From contig UCCA01000039.1 in the NCBI GenBank assembly GCA_900470805.1, positions 1-64,000 of the forward strand: a DNA stretch of 64,000 nt, given 5' to 3'. The position numbers were made by a program, and so were the translations under genes. Below the pieces are notes generated by a model. The model had not been told where the DNA came from. It worked only from the letters and a program-made list of their open reading frames with translations, and did not search any database. Positions within the stretch are counted from its first letter, which is position 1. The number at the start of each line of letters is the position of its first letter. The DNA comes from Hyphomicrobiales bacterium (GTDB lineage: Bacteria > Pseudomonadota > Alphaproteobacteria > Rhizobiales > Rhizobiaceae). Of the stretch, positions 44,576 through 56,578 are shown piece by piece.

Positions 44576-45528
44576 AGGACCGCTCCCCAATGCGTCATCA
44601 GGAATGCGGCGAGGCGATCGAACATCAGCGCCGAGAAGATGGCGAAGAGGTAGAAGATCGAGTAGGCGAACAGCTTCTTGGCCGGCACCATCTTCTCGTC
44701 GCCATCGGGCATGCGCCAGCAGATCACCGACCAGTAGACGAAGATGGCGCTCAGCAGCGCGGCGGCGATGCCGTAGCCGGTGCTGGCGAAGCCGAGGAAG
44801 GTGGGCGCGACGGCGCTGACGGCGGTCAGCACGGCGTAGACGACGATCTGGTTCTTGGTGGTGCGCTCGCCCGAGACGTTGGGCAGCATCGGCACGCCGA
44901 CGGACTGGTAGTCGCGCATCTTGAACAGCGCCAGTGCCCAGAAGTGGGCCGGCGTCCAGAGGAAGATGATCAGGAAGAGAACCGTGCTTTCGATGGTGAC
45001 GCTGTCGGTCACGCAGGCCCAGCCGATCATCGGCGGGAAGGCGCCGGCTGCACCGCCGATGACGATGTTCTGCGGCGTCGAGCGCTTCAACCACATCGTA
45101 TAGACGACGGCGTAGAAGAAGATGGTAAATGCGAGGATCGAGGCTGCGAGCCAATTGACGGCGAGCCCGAGGATCGACACGGAAAAGCAGGAGAGCACGA
45201 GGCCGAAGGCGAGTGCCTCGTTCGGCGCGATGCGACCGTCGGGGATCGGGCGCTTGGCGGTGCGGGTCATGATCGCGTCGATATCGGCGTCGTACCACAT
45301 GTTGAGCGCGCCGGACGCGCCAGCGCCGACAGCGATGCAGAGGATGGCGATGATGCCGATGACGGGGTTGATGTGGCCGGGAGCGACGATCAGGCCTGCA
45401 AACGCGGTGAATACCACCAGCGACATGACGCGCGGCTTCAGGAGCTCGAAATAATCGCGTGCACTGGCTTCCGACAGGCGCAATTCGCCGTCATCGATGA
45501 GAGCGTCATGATTGCTCAGTATTGTCAT
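44572..45528 (-). CDS. ctaB: Protohaem IX farnesyltransferase
   Basis: Converts haem B to haem O, the precursor of haem A for the oxidase. 318 residues from ATG 45528, preceded by AGGACAG; an upstream in-frame ATG at 45555 is less likely. Seven or more spans of the UbiA family; [19 protein letters not shown] near 100 is the prenyl diphosphate site (NxxxDxxxD), with a second Asp-rich loop further on. It sits between ctaD and the CoxF-like gene. Confidence 0.96.
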   Translation of the reverse strand: MTILSNHDALIDDGELRLSEASARDYFELLKPRVMSLVVFTAFAGLIVAPGHINPVIGIIAILCIAVGAGASGALNMWYDADIDAIMTRTAKRPIPDGRIAPNEALAFGLVLSCFSVSILGLAVNWLAASILAFTIFFYAVVYTMWLKRSTPQNIVIGGAAGAFPPMIGWACVTDSVTIESTVLFLIIFLWTPAHFWALALFKMRDYQSVGVPMLPNVSGERTTKNQIVVYAVLTAVSAVAPTFLGFASTGYGIAAALLSAIFVYWSVICWRMPDGDEKMVPAKKLFAYSIFYLFAIFSALMFDRLAAFLMTHWGAVL

Positions 45529-45596
45529 TATTCTGTCCTGCAAACTCGGAGGCAACCGCCACGCTCATTCGGCGGCGGTCGCGATATCTCGCATCC

Positions 45597-48202
<2,606 letters not shown>

Positions 48203-48541
48203 GTTTTCATCTCCCTCGAGCGCTGACCTGCATAAAATACCATGCAGAATCCTAGCCATCCCTATGCGCTTCAAACCACAGTTTAGCACTTGCCGCAACA
48301 AGCCAAAGCGTTTGGCCGTGCGGCATTTTCGCTCCTTCGCGCCCTCCTCCGGGCGCGCCGAAACCTACCATGATTTTCTGCATGATACGGAAAATGTCGG
48401 CATGGGCCAGCCACCCGATCCAAGAATAATCAAGAAACGTCCCATTTCCGCCGTAGTCCCCGGCTTTTCAGCGGGTAGGGCTTTTCATTTTGGACGCCCC
48501 GCCCCAACTTAGCGGCACTGATTCGAATTGCAGAGGTTTTC
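48203..48541. other. Divergent promoter region ctaC / ialB (no gene seen)
   Basis: 339 bases with no supportable gene. It holds the palindrome GCCAAAGCGTTTGGC (48302-48316, a 6-bp dyad with a 3-base centre), the hairpin GCGCCC-N6-GGGCGC (48339-48356), and the 8-bp dyad ATTCGAAT close to the ialB start. Promoters for both the oxidase operon and ialB must lie here, but I cannot place their -35/-10 elements. Confidence 0.5.
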
Positions 48542-49147
48542 ATGGGTTTCCGTTCCCTAGCGCGGCCATTTGTGCTGTCAGCCTGCGTCGCGGCCGCAGC
48601 GATCGCTCCCGCTTTCGCACAGCAGCCGACGCCGGCTCCCGCCCCCGCCGCGCCGGCACAGCCCGCTCCGGGCGCCCCTGCGGCCCAGGCGACACCCGGC
48701 CAGACGCAACCGCAGGCTCCCGGCACGGTCCGCTCCAACCACGGCGCATGGTCCGTGGTCTGCGACAAGCCTGCCGGCGCTTCCGCCGAGCAGTGCGCAC
48801 TGATGCAGAACGTGATCGCCGAGGACAGGCCTGAAGTTGGCCTCTCGGTCGTGGTGCTGAAGACCGCAGACCGCAAGTCGAAGATTCTGCGCGTACTTGC
48901 CCCTCTCGGCGTGCTTCTGCCGAACGGTCTCGGCCTCAATGTCGACGGCAAGGATATCGGCCGCGCCTATTTCGTGCGCTGCTTCGCCGACGGCTGCTAT
49001 GCCGAAGTCGTGCTCGAGGACGAGCTCTTGAAGACCTTCCGCAGTGGCGCCAGCGCCACCTTCATCGTCTTCCAGACGCCTGAAGAGGGCATCGGCATCC
49101 CCGTCGATCTCAAGGGTTTTGCCGAAGGCTACGACGCTCTCCCCTGA
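48542..49147 (+). CDS. Invasion-associated locus B (IalB) family protein
   Basis: A 201-residue exported protein. Signal peptide 1-~26 (ends AFAQQ); a Pro/Ala-rich linker to about 60; then the IalB domain beginning NHGAWSVVCDKP, with conserved cysteines in VVCD, EQCALMQ and VRCFADGCYAEV. IalB aids Bartonella entry into erythrocytes; in free-living rhizobia the role is unknown and probably envelope-related. AGAGG lies six bases before the ATG. Confidence 0.9.
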   Translation: MGFRSLARPFVLSACVAAAAIAPAFAQQPTPAPAPAAPAQPAPGAPAAQATPGQTQPQAPGTVRSNHGAWSVVCDKPAGASAEQCALMQNVIAEDRPEVGLSVVVLKTADRKSKILRVLAPLGVLLPNGLGLNVDGKDIGRAYFVRCFADGCYAEVVLEDELLKTFRSGASATFIVFQTPEEGIGIPVDLKGFAEGYDALP

Positions 49148-49255
49148 TCGTCTCGATGATTTCGGCGACGACCCGTCGATTTCCACCCTTGCTCGAACCG
49201 TCCCCGGGACCTACATCGGCTGGAAGCCTTTCCTGCCGCAGCGGAGCATAATGAC

Positions 49256-50671
49256 ATGAACACCGATCTCCTGACGCTATTCGACGCCGACGAAGCGAAG
49301 ATGCGCGCGCTCGTCGCCGAAGCGCTCTCCGGCGCCGACGACGGCGAGTTGTTCATCGAACATGCGCAGGCCGAATCGCTGATGTTCGACAACGGCCGCC
49401 TCAAGGGCGGCAGCTTCAACACCGAGCAGGGTTTTGGCCTGCGCGCGGTGGCGGGCGAAGCGGTGGGTTACGCGCATGCGGGCGATCTTTCGGTTTCGGC
49501 GCTGAAGCGGGCGGCGGATGCCGTGACCGCCGTGACGCGCGGCTATACCGGCAGCTACGCGGCTGCGCCGCAGGGCACCAACAAGAAGCTCTACAGCGAC
49601 GAGAACCCGATCGGCTCGCCGACCTTCGAGGAGAAGGTGAAGGTGCTGCAGGACATCGACGCCTATCTGCGCGGGAAGGACGACAAGGTGCGGCAGGTGA
49701 CGGCTTCGGTCGCCGCCAGCTGGCAGGTGGTCGACATCCTGCGCGCCGATGGCCACCGGGTTCGGGACATCCGCCCGATGACGCGCATCAACATCTCCGT
49801 CATGGTCGGCCAGGGCGACCGGCAGGAAAGCGGCTCTTACGGCAGCGGCGGCCGCATCGGCTTCGGCGACTTCATCGCCGAGGGCAGCTGGCAGTACGGC
49901 GCCGACGAGGCGCTGCGCCAGGCGCTGGTCAATCTCGAGGCGATCGAGGCCCCTGCAGGCACGATGGACGTGGTGCTCTCCTCCGGCTGGCCGGGCGTGA
50001 TGCTGCACGAAGCCGTCGGCCACGGGCTGGAAGGCGACTTCAATCGCAAGAAGACATCGGCGTTTGCCGGCCTGCTCGGCCAGATGGTCGCCGCTCCCGG
50101 CGTCACCGTCGTTGACGACGGCACGATCGACAACCGTCGCGGCTCGATCACCATCGACGACGAAGGCACGCCGTCGGCCTACAACGTGCTGATCGAGGAC
50201 GGCAAGCTCACCGGCTACATGCAGGACCGGCAGAACGCCCGACTGATGGGCATGAAGGCAACCGGCAACGGCCGCCGCCAGGGCTATGCCCACGTGCCGA
50301 TGCCGCGCATGACCAACACCTACATGCTCGGTGGCGAGAAGACACCGAAAGAAATCATCTCGTCGGTCAAGAAGGGCATCTATGCCGTCTCGTTCGGCGG
50401 CGGACAGGTTGATATCACGTCGGGAAAATTCGTGTTCGGCTGCACCGAGGCCTATCTGATCGAGAACGGCAAGATCGGCCCCGCCGTCAAGGGCGCCATG
50501 CTGATCGGCAATGGGCCGGATGCGATGAAGCGGATTTCCATGGTCGGCAACGACATGAAGCTCGACACGGGCATCGGCAATTGCGGCAAGGCCGGCCAGT
50601 GGGTGCCTGTGGGCGTTGGGCAGCCCCATTTGCGGATGGATCAGGTGACGGTCGGCGGGACGCAGACCTGA
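49256..50671 (+). CDS. tldD: Metalloprotease TldD
   Basis: With TldE/PmbA forms a heterodimeric zinc peptidase that degrades unfolded peptides, for example in microcin maturation and CcdA turnover. 471 residues. HEAVGH in VMLHEAVGHGLEGDFN (near residue 250) is the HExxxH zinc motif, and GCTEAYLIENGKIG with the downstream glycine-rich stretch provides the C-terminal Cys ligand. No pmbA gene is nearby. A GC-rich hairpin follows the gene. Confidence 0.96.
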   Translation: MNTDLLTLFDADEAKMRALVAEALSGADDGELFIEHAQAESLMFDNGRLKGGSFNTEQGFGLRAVAGEAVGYAHAGDLSVSALKRAADAVTAVTRGYTGSYAAAPQGTNKKLYSDENPIGSPTFEEKVKVLQDIDAYLRGKDDKVRQVTASVAASWQVVDILRADGHRVRDIRPMTRINISVMVGQGDRQESGSYGSGGRIGFGDFIAEGSWQYGADEALRQALVNLEAIEAPAGTMDVVLSSGWPGVMLHEAVGHGLEGDFNRKKTSAFAGLLGQMVAAPGVTVVDDGTIDNRRGSITIDDEGTPSAYNVLIEDGKLTGYMQDRQNARLMGMKATGNGRRQGYAHVPMPRMTNTYMLGGEKTPKEIISSVKKGIYAVSFGGGQVDITSGKFVFGCTEAYLIENGKIGPAVKGAMLIGNGPDAMKRISMVGNDMKLDTGIGNCGKAGQWVPVGVGQPHLRMDQVTVGGTQT

Positions 50672-50694
50672 TTCTGTCACGACTGACGAGACTG

Positions 50695-50710
50695 CCCGGC
50701 CTTGGCCGGG
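50695..50710. terminator. Terminator-like hairpin between tldD and MazG-like gene
   Basis: CCCGGCC and GGCCGGG form a perfect dyad with a two-base centre, 24 bases after the tldD stop. There is no T-run; it could serve the convergent genes. Confidence 0.45.
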
Positions 50711-50726
50711 TAATCGTCTTTGGCAG

Positions 50727-51041
50727 CTATGCCGATAACTCATCCAATGAAAACAGCCATTTGCGCTGGATCGCCGCCGCAAGATCGAGCTCGTTCCTGT
50801 GCGCGAAGAGCAGGATGTGGCCGAGCACGTCGGCGGTCTCGTCGGCGAGGTCGCGGGCCATCTCCTCATCGGAGCGACCCTTGCGGCGGCCGCGACCGCT
50901 GACGCGGTTCCAAGCCTGCGTGAGTTCGCCCATTTCCTCTTGTAGCTTCAGCAGAAACCAGTCGTCGTCGCGCTCGATGCCGTTCTCGCCGGCATAGGCT
51001 TGCGACGCATTCTCGAATTTACGAGCAAGATCATCGAGCAT
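50727..51041 (-). CDS. MazG-like nucleotide pyrophosphohydrolase
   Basis: A 104-residue all-alpha NTP pyrophosphatase. WFLLKLQEEMGELTQAW holds the metal-binding E-E-x-x-E pattern and DLADETADVLGHILLFA the second E-x-x-D pattern of the MazG fold. Such enzymes remove aberrant nucleotides. The ATG at 51041 has AAGGAG six bases upstream; the GTG just before it is less well spaced. It lies downstream of the carboxypeptidase gene by 58 bases. Confidence 0.85.
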   Translation of the reverse strand: MLDDLARKFENASQAYAGENGIERDDDWFLLKLQEEMGELTQAWNRVSGRGRRKGRSDEEMARDLADETADVLGHILLFAHRNELDLAAAIQRKWLFSLDELSA

Positions 51042-51099
51042 CACGTTCTCCTTTTGTTTATGAAGGAGAACCGTGATTCATCGGCAATGTCCAGCGGGA

Positions 51100-52449
51100 T
51101 CAGCCGTGGTCTGGAAGCAGCATGCAGTCGTAGGAGCGCTTCTTCAACGCGTCGCAGGCGGACGTCGCGGCGTCGCGGCTCTGGAAGCCGGTGAAGCGGG
51201 CGCGGTAGACCTTGTTGGAACCCTTGCCGACCGCTTCGGTCACGGGGCTCGCCGACTTCAGCGCAACGCCGCCTTCGGACTTCGCCTGGGCGAGGAGAGC
51301 GCGGGCGGCTTCGTCGCTTGGAGCAGCGGAGATCTGGATCTGCCAGTCGCCGGTCGAGGCGATGGCGCCGAGCGGCTTGACGGATGGCGCCAGCTTGCCG
51401 GTCGGCGAGACCTGGGCGATTTCATCCATCGCCGAGGGGCGCTCCATCGGCACGGTGTCGCTGAGATAGCCGAGCGCCTTCGGTGCCAGATCGTTGTTGC
51501 GGGCAATCTTGTTGCCGCGTGTGGGGGCAACGGGGGCAATATCCTCGACGCGGGGTGCGGTTTCCGGGATCGGCAGGTCGCTGGCGTCGGCGGCCGAAGC
51601 AACTTCAACCGGCTCGCGGGAATTGACGCTGGCAACCAGACGCGCGCCGCCCGAAGAGGACGCGCGGCCCATCGCCTTGTCGAGCAGGCCAGCCATCTTG
51701 TCGTCGCGGCTGCGAGCGGTGCGGCCGCCGAGCACGACACCGACAACGCGACGGTTGCCGTCCCTGACGGCGCTGACGAGGTTGAAGCCCGAGGCGTTGG
51801 TATAGCCGGTCTTGATGCCGTCCATGCCCTGATAGCGGTACATGAGGTTGTTGTGGCCACGAATCTGGCGGCCGCGGAAATTGAAGCTGGCGGTGGAGAA
51901 CAGGCGATATTCGCGCGGATAGTTCTTCATCAGCGCGACGGCGAGCGTCGACATGTCGCGCGCTGTGGTGATCTGGCGGCCATCCGGCAGGCCGGAAGCA
52001 TTGACGAAGGTGGTGCGGCTCATGCCGAGCTGGCGCGCCTTCTGCGTCATCATGCTGGCGAAATTGCTTTCCGAGCCGCCGAGCTTCTCGCCCATGGCGG
52101 CAGCGGCGTCGTTGGCGGACTTGGTGATCATGCCGAGGATCGCTTCGCGAACGGTGATCGACGTGCCGGCGCGGGCGCCGAGCTTGGTCGGCGGACGGGA
52201 GGCGGCCCACTTCGACATCACGATCGGGGTGTCCCAATTGATCTTGCCGCGGTTCAGCGCCTCGAATGCCATGTAGATGGTCATCATCTTGGTCAGCGAC
52301 GCGGGATGATTGAGGACGTCGGCATTTTCGGACGAGAGAACCTTGCCGGTCCTGGCATCGAGAATGAGCGAGGCGCTGCCAGCCATAGCCGACAACGGCG
52401 CCGCAACGACCAATGTCGCGGTGATAATCGCGGCCAACAGCTTTCTCAT
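51100..52449 (-). CDS. D-alanyl-D-alanine carboxypeptidase with SPOR domain
   Basis: A periplasmic penicillin-binding protein (peptidase S11) that trims stem peptides of peptidoglycan. 449 residues from ATG 52449 (GAGGGGAAG upstream). Signal peptide 1-~23; Ser51-x-x-Lys54 in HPASLTKMMT is the nucleophile motif; KSANDAA carries SxN, and DGIKTGYTNASG carries KTG. After a variable Pro/Ala/Ser region, the last ~80 residues are a SPOR domain (WQIQISAAPSDEAARALL, YRARFTGF), which targets denuded septal glycans. Confidence 0.95.
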   Translation of the reverse strand: MRKLLAAIITATLVVAAPLSAMAGSASLILDARTGKVLSSENADVLNHPASLTKMMTIYMAFEALNRGKINWDTPIVMSKWAASRPPTKLGARAGTSITVREAILGMITKSANDAAAAMGEKLGGSESNFASMMTQKARQLGMSRTTFVNASGLPDGRQITTARDMSTLAVALMKNYPREYRLFSTASFNFRGRQIRGHNNLMYRYQGMDGIKTGYTNASGFNLVSAVRDGNRRVVGVVLGGRTARSRDDKMAGLLDKAMGRASSSGGARLVASVNSREPVEVASAADASDLPIPETAPRVEDIAPVAPTRGNKIARNNDLAPKALGYLSDTVPMERPSAMDEIAQVSPTGKLAPSVKPLGAIASTGDWQIQISAAPSDEAARALLAQAKSEGGVALKSASPVTEAVGKGSNKVYRARFTGFQSRDAATSACDALKKRSYDCMLLPDHG

Positions 52450-52678
52450 GCACTTCCCCTCGATGAACGGACGACCCTCGTCGCCCGGAATTTGTCCCGT
52501 TCCGCTACAGAAGGACACAATGTGGCGCGACTTTGCGGCAACGCATACCATTTTTGTCAAATTTTACCCTTCATGGTGAAAAAACCGTAAAGCCCGCGTG
52601 AGAATCTTTGGCATTCAGCAAGACTTAACCCCGGTCTTGGTAGTTTCGGCCTGTTGAGAAACCGCGGACGGAGCGGAC

Positions 52679-53728
52679 ATGACGAACGCAAAGATGCTGG
52701 CTAGGCGGATCGCCATTACCGGCGGACTTGAGATTGCCAACCTTCTGCGGGCGACGGGGCTGATGCGCGGCGCGCGCGGACGCGGCGCGATCTTCACCCT
52801 GCACCACGTTCGCCCGCACGAGGCCTCGGCGTTTTCGCCGAATGCGCATCTGGAGATCACGCCTGAATTTCTCGACGCGGCGCTGACGCAATTGAAAAGC
52901 GATGGCTATCGCTTCGTTTCTCTTGCCGAGATCCCTGCCCTGCTTGCGGAACCGGCAACAAAGCAGCCCTTTGCCGCCTTCACGCTCGATGACGGCTATC
53001 GCAACAATCTCGTCTACGCCATGCCGGTCTTCGATCGCCACGAGGCGCCGTTCACGATCTTCGTGGCCAAGGGGCTGGTGGAGCGCACCCACACGATCTG
53101 GTGGGAGACGCTGGCGACGCTGCTGCGCAAGGAAGACAGGCTGAGTTTCGATTTCGGTGACGGCATCGAGGCGATCAGCGTTGCCACGCCGGCCGAGAAG
53201 CACCGGGCGTTCGCCCGCTTCGCCGCCCATATTCACAGCAAGAACGAGACGGCGGCCGTGCTTGAGATCGACACGCTGGCGCGGGCGCATGGCATCGATC
53301 CAGTCGAGATCGTCGAAGACCTCGTCATGGGCGCACCCGAACTCAATCTGCTGGATGCCAGCCCACTAGCCGCGCTTGGCGCACATACAGTCAGCCACCG
53401 CGCCGTCGCGCGGCTTTCCGACGCGGAGGTTCGCGACGAGATGTCTGTCTCGTCCGACTATGTCGAGGCGATCAGCGGCCGGCGCCCCCGGACATTCGCC
53501 TATCCCTACGGCACACGTGAGGCGGTGACGCAACAGCAGGCGGCGATCGCCCGTGACTTCGGCTTCGCCATCGCCGTGACGACGCAGCCCGGCGTCGTCG
53601 GTGAACGGGCGCTTGATAACGCCACCTATCTGCCGCGACTGTCGATCAACGGTCTCTATCAGAAAACGCGTTACCTCTCAGGCCTCGCCTCGGGCATTCC
53701 GCTGAAGCTGATGGGCAACCGGGCTTGA
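52679..53728 (+). CDS. Polysaccharide deacetylase family protein
   Basis: A 349-residue NodB-homology-type protein. FTLHHVRPHE near 40, AAFTLDDGYRNN with the catalytic/metal Asp pair near 100, LGAHTVSHRAV (metal histidines) near 235 and TFAYPYGTREAV near 275 follow the carbohydrate esterase 4 order. No signal peptide is visible, so the substrate is probably a cytoplasmic or membrane-associated glycan precursor. GGAG lies seven bases upstream of the ATG. It is divergent from the carboxypeptidase gene. Confidence 0.9.
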   Translation: MTNAKMLARRIAITGGLEIANLLRATGLMRGARGRGAIFTLHHVRPHEASAFSPNAHLEITPEFLDAALTQLKSDGYRFVSLAEIPALLAEPATKQPFAAFTLDDGYRNNLVYAMPVFDRHEAPFTIFVAKGLVERTHTIWWETLATLLRKEDRLSFDFGDGIEAISVATPAEKHRAFARFAAHIHSKNETAAVLEIDTLARAHGIDPVEIVEDLVMGAPELNLLDASPLAALGAHTVSHRAVARLSDAEVRDEMSVSSDYVEAISGRRPRTFAYPYGTREAVTQQQAAIARDFGFAIAVTTQPGVVGERALDNATYLPRLSINGLYQKTRYLSGLASGIPLKLMGNRA

Positions 53729-53844
53729 TCCGGCATGCGAGCCTGGTGTCCGTGAGGGAATGATCACATTCTTTTGAAGGCGTCGCCGATCCGGCGGCGC
53801 ACCACGGCTGCTGTTTCAACCCTGCCTTGAGCCGGCGCAATGGT

Positions 53845-54465
53845 TCAAGGGTACATCCGCACCTTATCCCAACCACCGTCTGGCGTGGCACGCCGGAACT
53901 CGATGCGGTCGTGAAGCCGGAATTTCTGGTCCTTCCAGAATTCGATCGATGTCGGCCGGATGCGGAAACCGGACCAGTGAGCCGGGCGCGGGATCTCGCC
54001 GATCGCAAAGCGGGCGGTGTATTCGGCAACCGCCTTTTCAAGCGCAAAGCGGCTTTCCAGCGGACGGGACTGCTTGGATGCCCAGGCGCCGATGCGGCTG
54101 CCGCGGGCCCGCGTCTTGTAATAGGCGTCGGCTTCCTCGTCGCTGACGACTTCAACCGGGCCGCGCAATCTCACCTGCCGGCGCAGCGTCTTCCAGTGAA
54201 AGCACATGGCGGCTTTCTTCTGCCCGAGAACTTCCCGGCCTTTCTGACTTTCAAAATTCGTGTAGAAGACAAAGCCGTCTTGATCGAATCCCTTAAGGAG
54301 AACCATGCGGACATTGGGAAGGCCGTCTTCATCGACCGTCGCAAGCGCCACCGCGTTCGGGTCATTGATCTCGGAGGCCTCGGCTTCCTTCAGCCAATCC
54401 GCAAAAAGCTGGAACGGCTCGTTTTGCTCGGTGAAGTCACTGGTTGTTAACTCATGTTCCGACAT
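53845..54465 (-). CDS. pdxH: Pyridoxamine 5'-phosphate oxidase
   Basis: FMN-dependent final step of PLP synthesis, oxidising PNP and PMP. 206 residues. [21 protein letters not shown] near 37-57 and [15 protein letters not shown] carry FMN and substrate contacts. [12 protein letters not shown] and the C-terminal [10 protein letters not shown] are also family hallmarks; the protein ends WDKVRMYP, close to the usual W-x-x-x-RLxP. Divergent from a lipoprotein gene across 66 bases. Confidence 0.95.
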   Translation of the reverse strand: MSEHELTTSDFTEQNEPFQLFADWLKEAEASEINDPNAVALATVDEDGLPNVRMVLLKGFDQDGFVFYTNFESQKGREVLGQKKAAMCFHWKTLRRQVRLRGPVEVVSDEEADAYYKTRARGSRIGAWASKQSRPLESRFALEKAVAEYTARFAIGEIPRPAHWSGFRIRPTSIEFWKDQKFRLHDRIEFRRATPDGGWDKVRMYP

Positions 54466-54531
54466 ATTAGCTCAAATGCCCCGGGTTTATTCGATAATTG
54501 CCCAGCCTAAAGCTACTGGACAGGACGCAGG

Positions 54532-54990
54532 GTGGAAGTCATAGCAAAGTCAGATCGTCATACAAAGGGCCAGTTGCACCAGTGCGCGGCCTTATGCATT
54601 GTCGGCCTGGCCGTGCTTACCCTCTCCGGCTGCGTTGCCGGCGGGCTCGACATGTTCTCGAGCGCCAAGGTCGACCGTTCGGTCGCAACCGGCACCGTGC
54701 CGCAACCGGCGCCGACCAGCGATTCCATCTCGGACGAAATGACCGTCGGCAATGCGGTGACCTCGGCTGACATCAATGGGCTGGAAGGCCGGCCGCTTCC
54801 CTGGGCCAACGCCTCCACCGGCAGCGCGGGCGTCATCGACACCATCGTCGAGAACAACGACACCGGCCAGGTCTGCCGCCAGTTCAAGACGACACGCCAC
54901 TCCTATGTCGGCATCGCCAAATTCTATGGCAAGACCTGCCTCGTCGGCGGCGGCAACTGGCAGCTTCTGAGCTTTCAGCCCGAAAGCTGA
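54532..54990 (+). CDS. Surface-antigen-like lipoprotein
   Basis: A 152-residue lipoprotein starting at GTG 54532. An N-terminal hydrophobic stretch ends in the lipobox TLSGC (Cys ~34). A low-complexity linker follows, then a domain with GRPLPWANASTGSAGVI, CRQFKTTRHSY and a final GNWQLLSFQP, resembling the C-terminal domain of the rickettsial 17-kDa surface antigen family (RT0821/Lpp0805). The basic region before the hydrophobic part is long for a signal peptide. Function is unknown. Confidence 0.75.
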   Translation: MEVIAKSDRHTKGQLHQCAALCIVGLAVLTLSGCVAGGLDMFSSAKVDRSVATGTVPQPAPTSDSISDEMTVGNAVTSADINGLEGRPLPWANASTGSAGVIDTIVENNDTGQVCRQFKTTRHSYVGIAKFYGKTCLVGGGNWQLLSFQPES

Positions 54991-55199
54991 GACTTGCCGT
55001 CAGTCAAGCCTTAACGGCTGATCCGGATTTCCCTCAATATTTAGCAAAACGATAACCATTCCGCGTGAAACCGTGGCGTGTTCCCCTGCAGGATAAGGAC
55101 TGATTAGCAACTTTCCCGGACTGTGGTTTCCCATATGTGTGCTGACTTTTCTTCTCGCGAAGCGAACTTCAACGCACCAAATGAGTTGTATGGGGGCGT

Positions 55200-55228
55200 C
55201 GGAGTGCCGGACAATAAAAGGCACTCCG
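55200..55228. other. Perfect 9-bp hairpin in the leader of the DnaJ-like gene
   Basis: CGGAGTGCC, an 11-base A-rich loop, then GGCACTCCG, ending 25 bases before the DnaJ-like ATG. There is no T-run and it does not cover the ribosome-binding site. The 263 bases 54991-55253 otherwise show no gene. Confidence 0.55.
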
Positions 55229-55253
55229 CATTTGGACACCGGCGGTTTGGAAC

Positions 55254-56456
55254 ATGCGCGATCCTTATAAGATCTTAGGCGTCAAGCGCGACGCAGGGCA
55301 GGACGAAATCAAGGCGGCTTGGCGCAACATGGCCAAGGTCGTGCATCCCGATCACAACCAGGGCGACCCGCTGGCCGGCGCACGCTTCGCGGAGATCGGT
55401 CGTGCCTACGACACGCTGAAGGATCCGAAGAAGCGCAGTCTTTTCGACAACGCTGCGCGGATGGCCGAAACCAAGCAGAACGAAAACACCATCATGCAGC
55501 AGCGCCAGGCGGCGCGCGAAGCGGCGATCAAGGCCAAGCAGGCGCAGGAAAATGCCGAGCGAGTGATGGAAGAACTTGCCCGCGCAGCAGCCCAGAAGGC
55601 CGCCGCCGAGGCCGCCAAGCAGCCGCAACAACAACAGCAGCAACAGGCCGGCGCCGCCGAGCCTGCCGAAGAGATGATCGAACGGATCTTTGGCGCGCAG
55701 GCCCGAACCGCCAGTGGCGGCGGCGGTCGCTCACAGGGCTTTTCAGCCGGTGCCACAAGACGTCCGCAAGCGGAAAGCGCAGGCGCCGACAAGAGTGGCG
55801 ATACCGCCAAGGCTTCCGAGGCTGATCGGACAGGCGATGGCGAACAGACGGCCGAAGAGGCAGCCGCAGCGACGAGCGCGGTTCTGCAGCCGCTCAGCCT
55901 GCTGACGTCGCTGGTACGCCGTTTCACCGGCACCGCACCGGCGCCGGAAAAAGCGCCGGACCAGCTGGCGATCGCCACCGTGACGATCGACGACATTCTG
56001 AAGGGCAGCTGGGTGAACGTCGATCTCGGCGACGGTCGCGAGGCGGGCTTCGCGCTGACGCCAGGAACGACCGAAGGCCAAACCGTTCGGCTGAAGGGCC
56101 AGGGGCACAAACTCACCGGCATGCAGCGCGGCGATGCGGTCATCAACATCCACATTGCTCCGCACGAGGATTTCACCGTCGATGGCTTCGATCTTCATAC
56201 GGTGCTGCCGGTAACGATCGAAAACGCGGTGCTAGGCACCGACGCACGCATCGACGGGCCAAATGGGCCTCTAACCGTGACTGTTCCGCCATGGTCCGGA
56301 TCCGACAAATCCATCCGCTTCGCGGGGCAGGGTTTGCCTAATAGCGACGGCGGAAAGGGCGACCTGGTGGTCGAACTGCGCATTATTCTGTGGGAAAAGC
56401 CCGACGATAAGGTCACGGATTTGATGCGTATTATGAAGAACGGGCTGTTTTTGTGA
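55254..56456 (+). CDS. DnaJ-domain (CbpA-like) co-chaperone
   Basis: A 400-residue J-domain protein. Residues 1-65 are the J domain, with HPD at 31-33 for DnaK stimulation. An Ala/Gln-rich region with a seven-glutamine run near 125-131 and a Gly/Ala-rich stretch extend to about 235. Two beta domains of the DnaJ C-terminal substrate-binding fold follow (VTIDDILKGSWVNVDLGDG; FTVDGFDLHTVLPVTIENAV). The cysteine-rich zinc domain of true DnaJ is missing, so this is a type II/CbpA-like partner. The fabI gene follows after 122 bases. Confidence 0.88.
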   Translation: MRDPYKILGVKRDAGQDEIKAAWRNMAKVVHPDHNQGDPLAGARFAEIGRAYDTLKDPKKRSLFDNAARMAETKQNENTIMQQRQAAREAAIKAKQAQENAERVMEELARAAAQKAAAEAAKQPQQQQQQQAGAAEPAEEMIERIFGAQARTASGGGGRSQGFSAGATRRPQAESAGADKSGDTAKASEADRTGDGEQTAEEAAAATSAVLQPLSLLTSLVRRFTGTAPAPEKAPDQLAIATVTIDDILKGSWVNVDLGDGREAGFALTPGTTEGQTVRLKGQGHKLTGMQRGDAVINIHIAPHEDFTVDGFDLHTVLPVTIENAVLGTDARIDGPNGPLTVTVPPWSGSDKSIRFAGQGLPNSDGGKGDLVVELRIILWEKPDDKVTDLMRIMKNGLFL

Positions 56457-56578
56457 GATTTCCACGACAATAGCACCCTTTGTTACGTTCCCTAACAGTT
56501 GATGATTGCTGGCAATCTTGAACCGGCTGTCCGGCTATGCCATAGGCAGGACCGATCAATTTCCTTAGGGGGCGAAAC

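Noticed and set aside
55130-55260. ROSE-type RNA thermometer before the DnaJ-like gene
   Set aside because: The stem does not pair with the ribosome-binding site and lacks the short anti-Shine-Dalgarno sequence of ROSE elements.
55610-55650. Glutamine-codon run in the DnaJ-like gene as a phase-variable repeat
   Set aside because: The run mixes CAA and CAG without a uniform repeat unit and is too short for efficient slippage.
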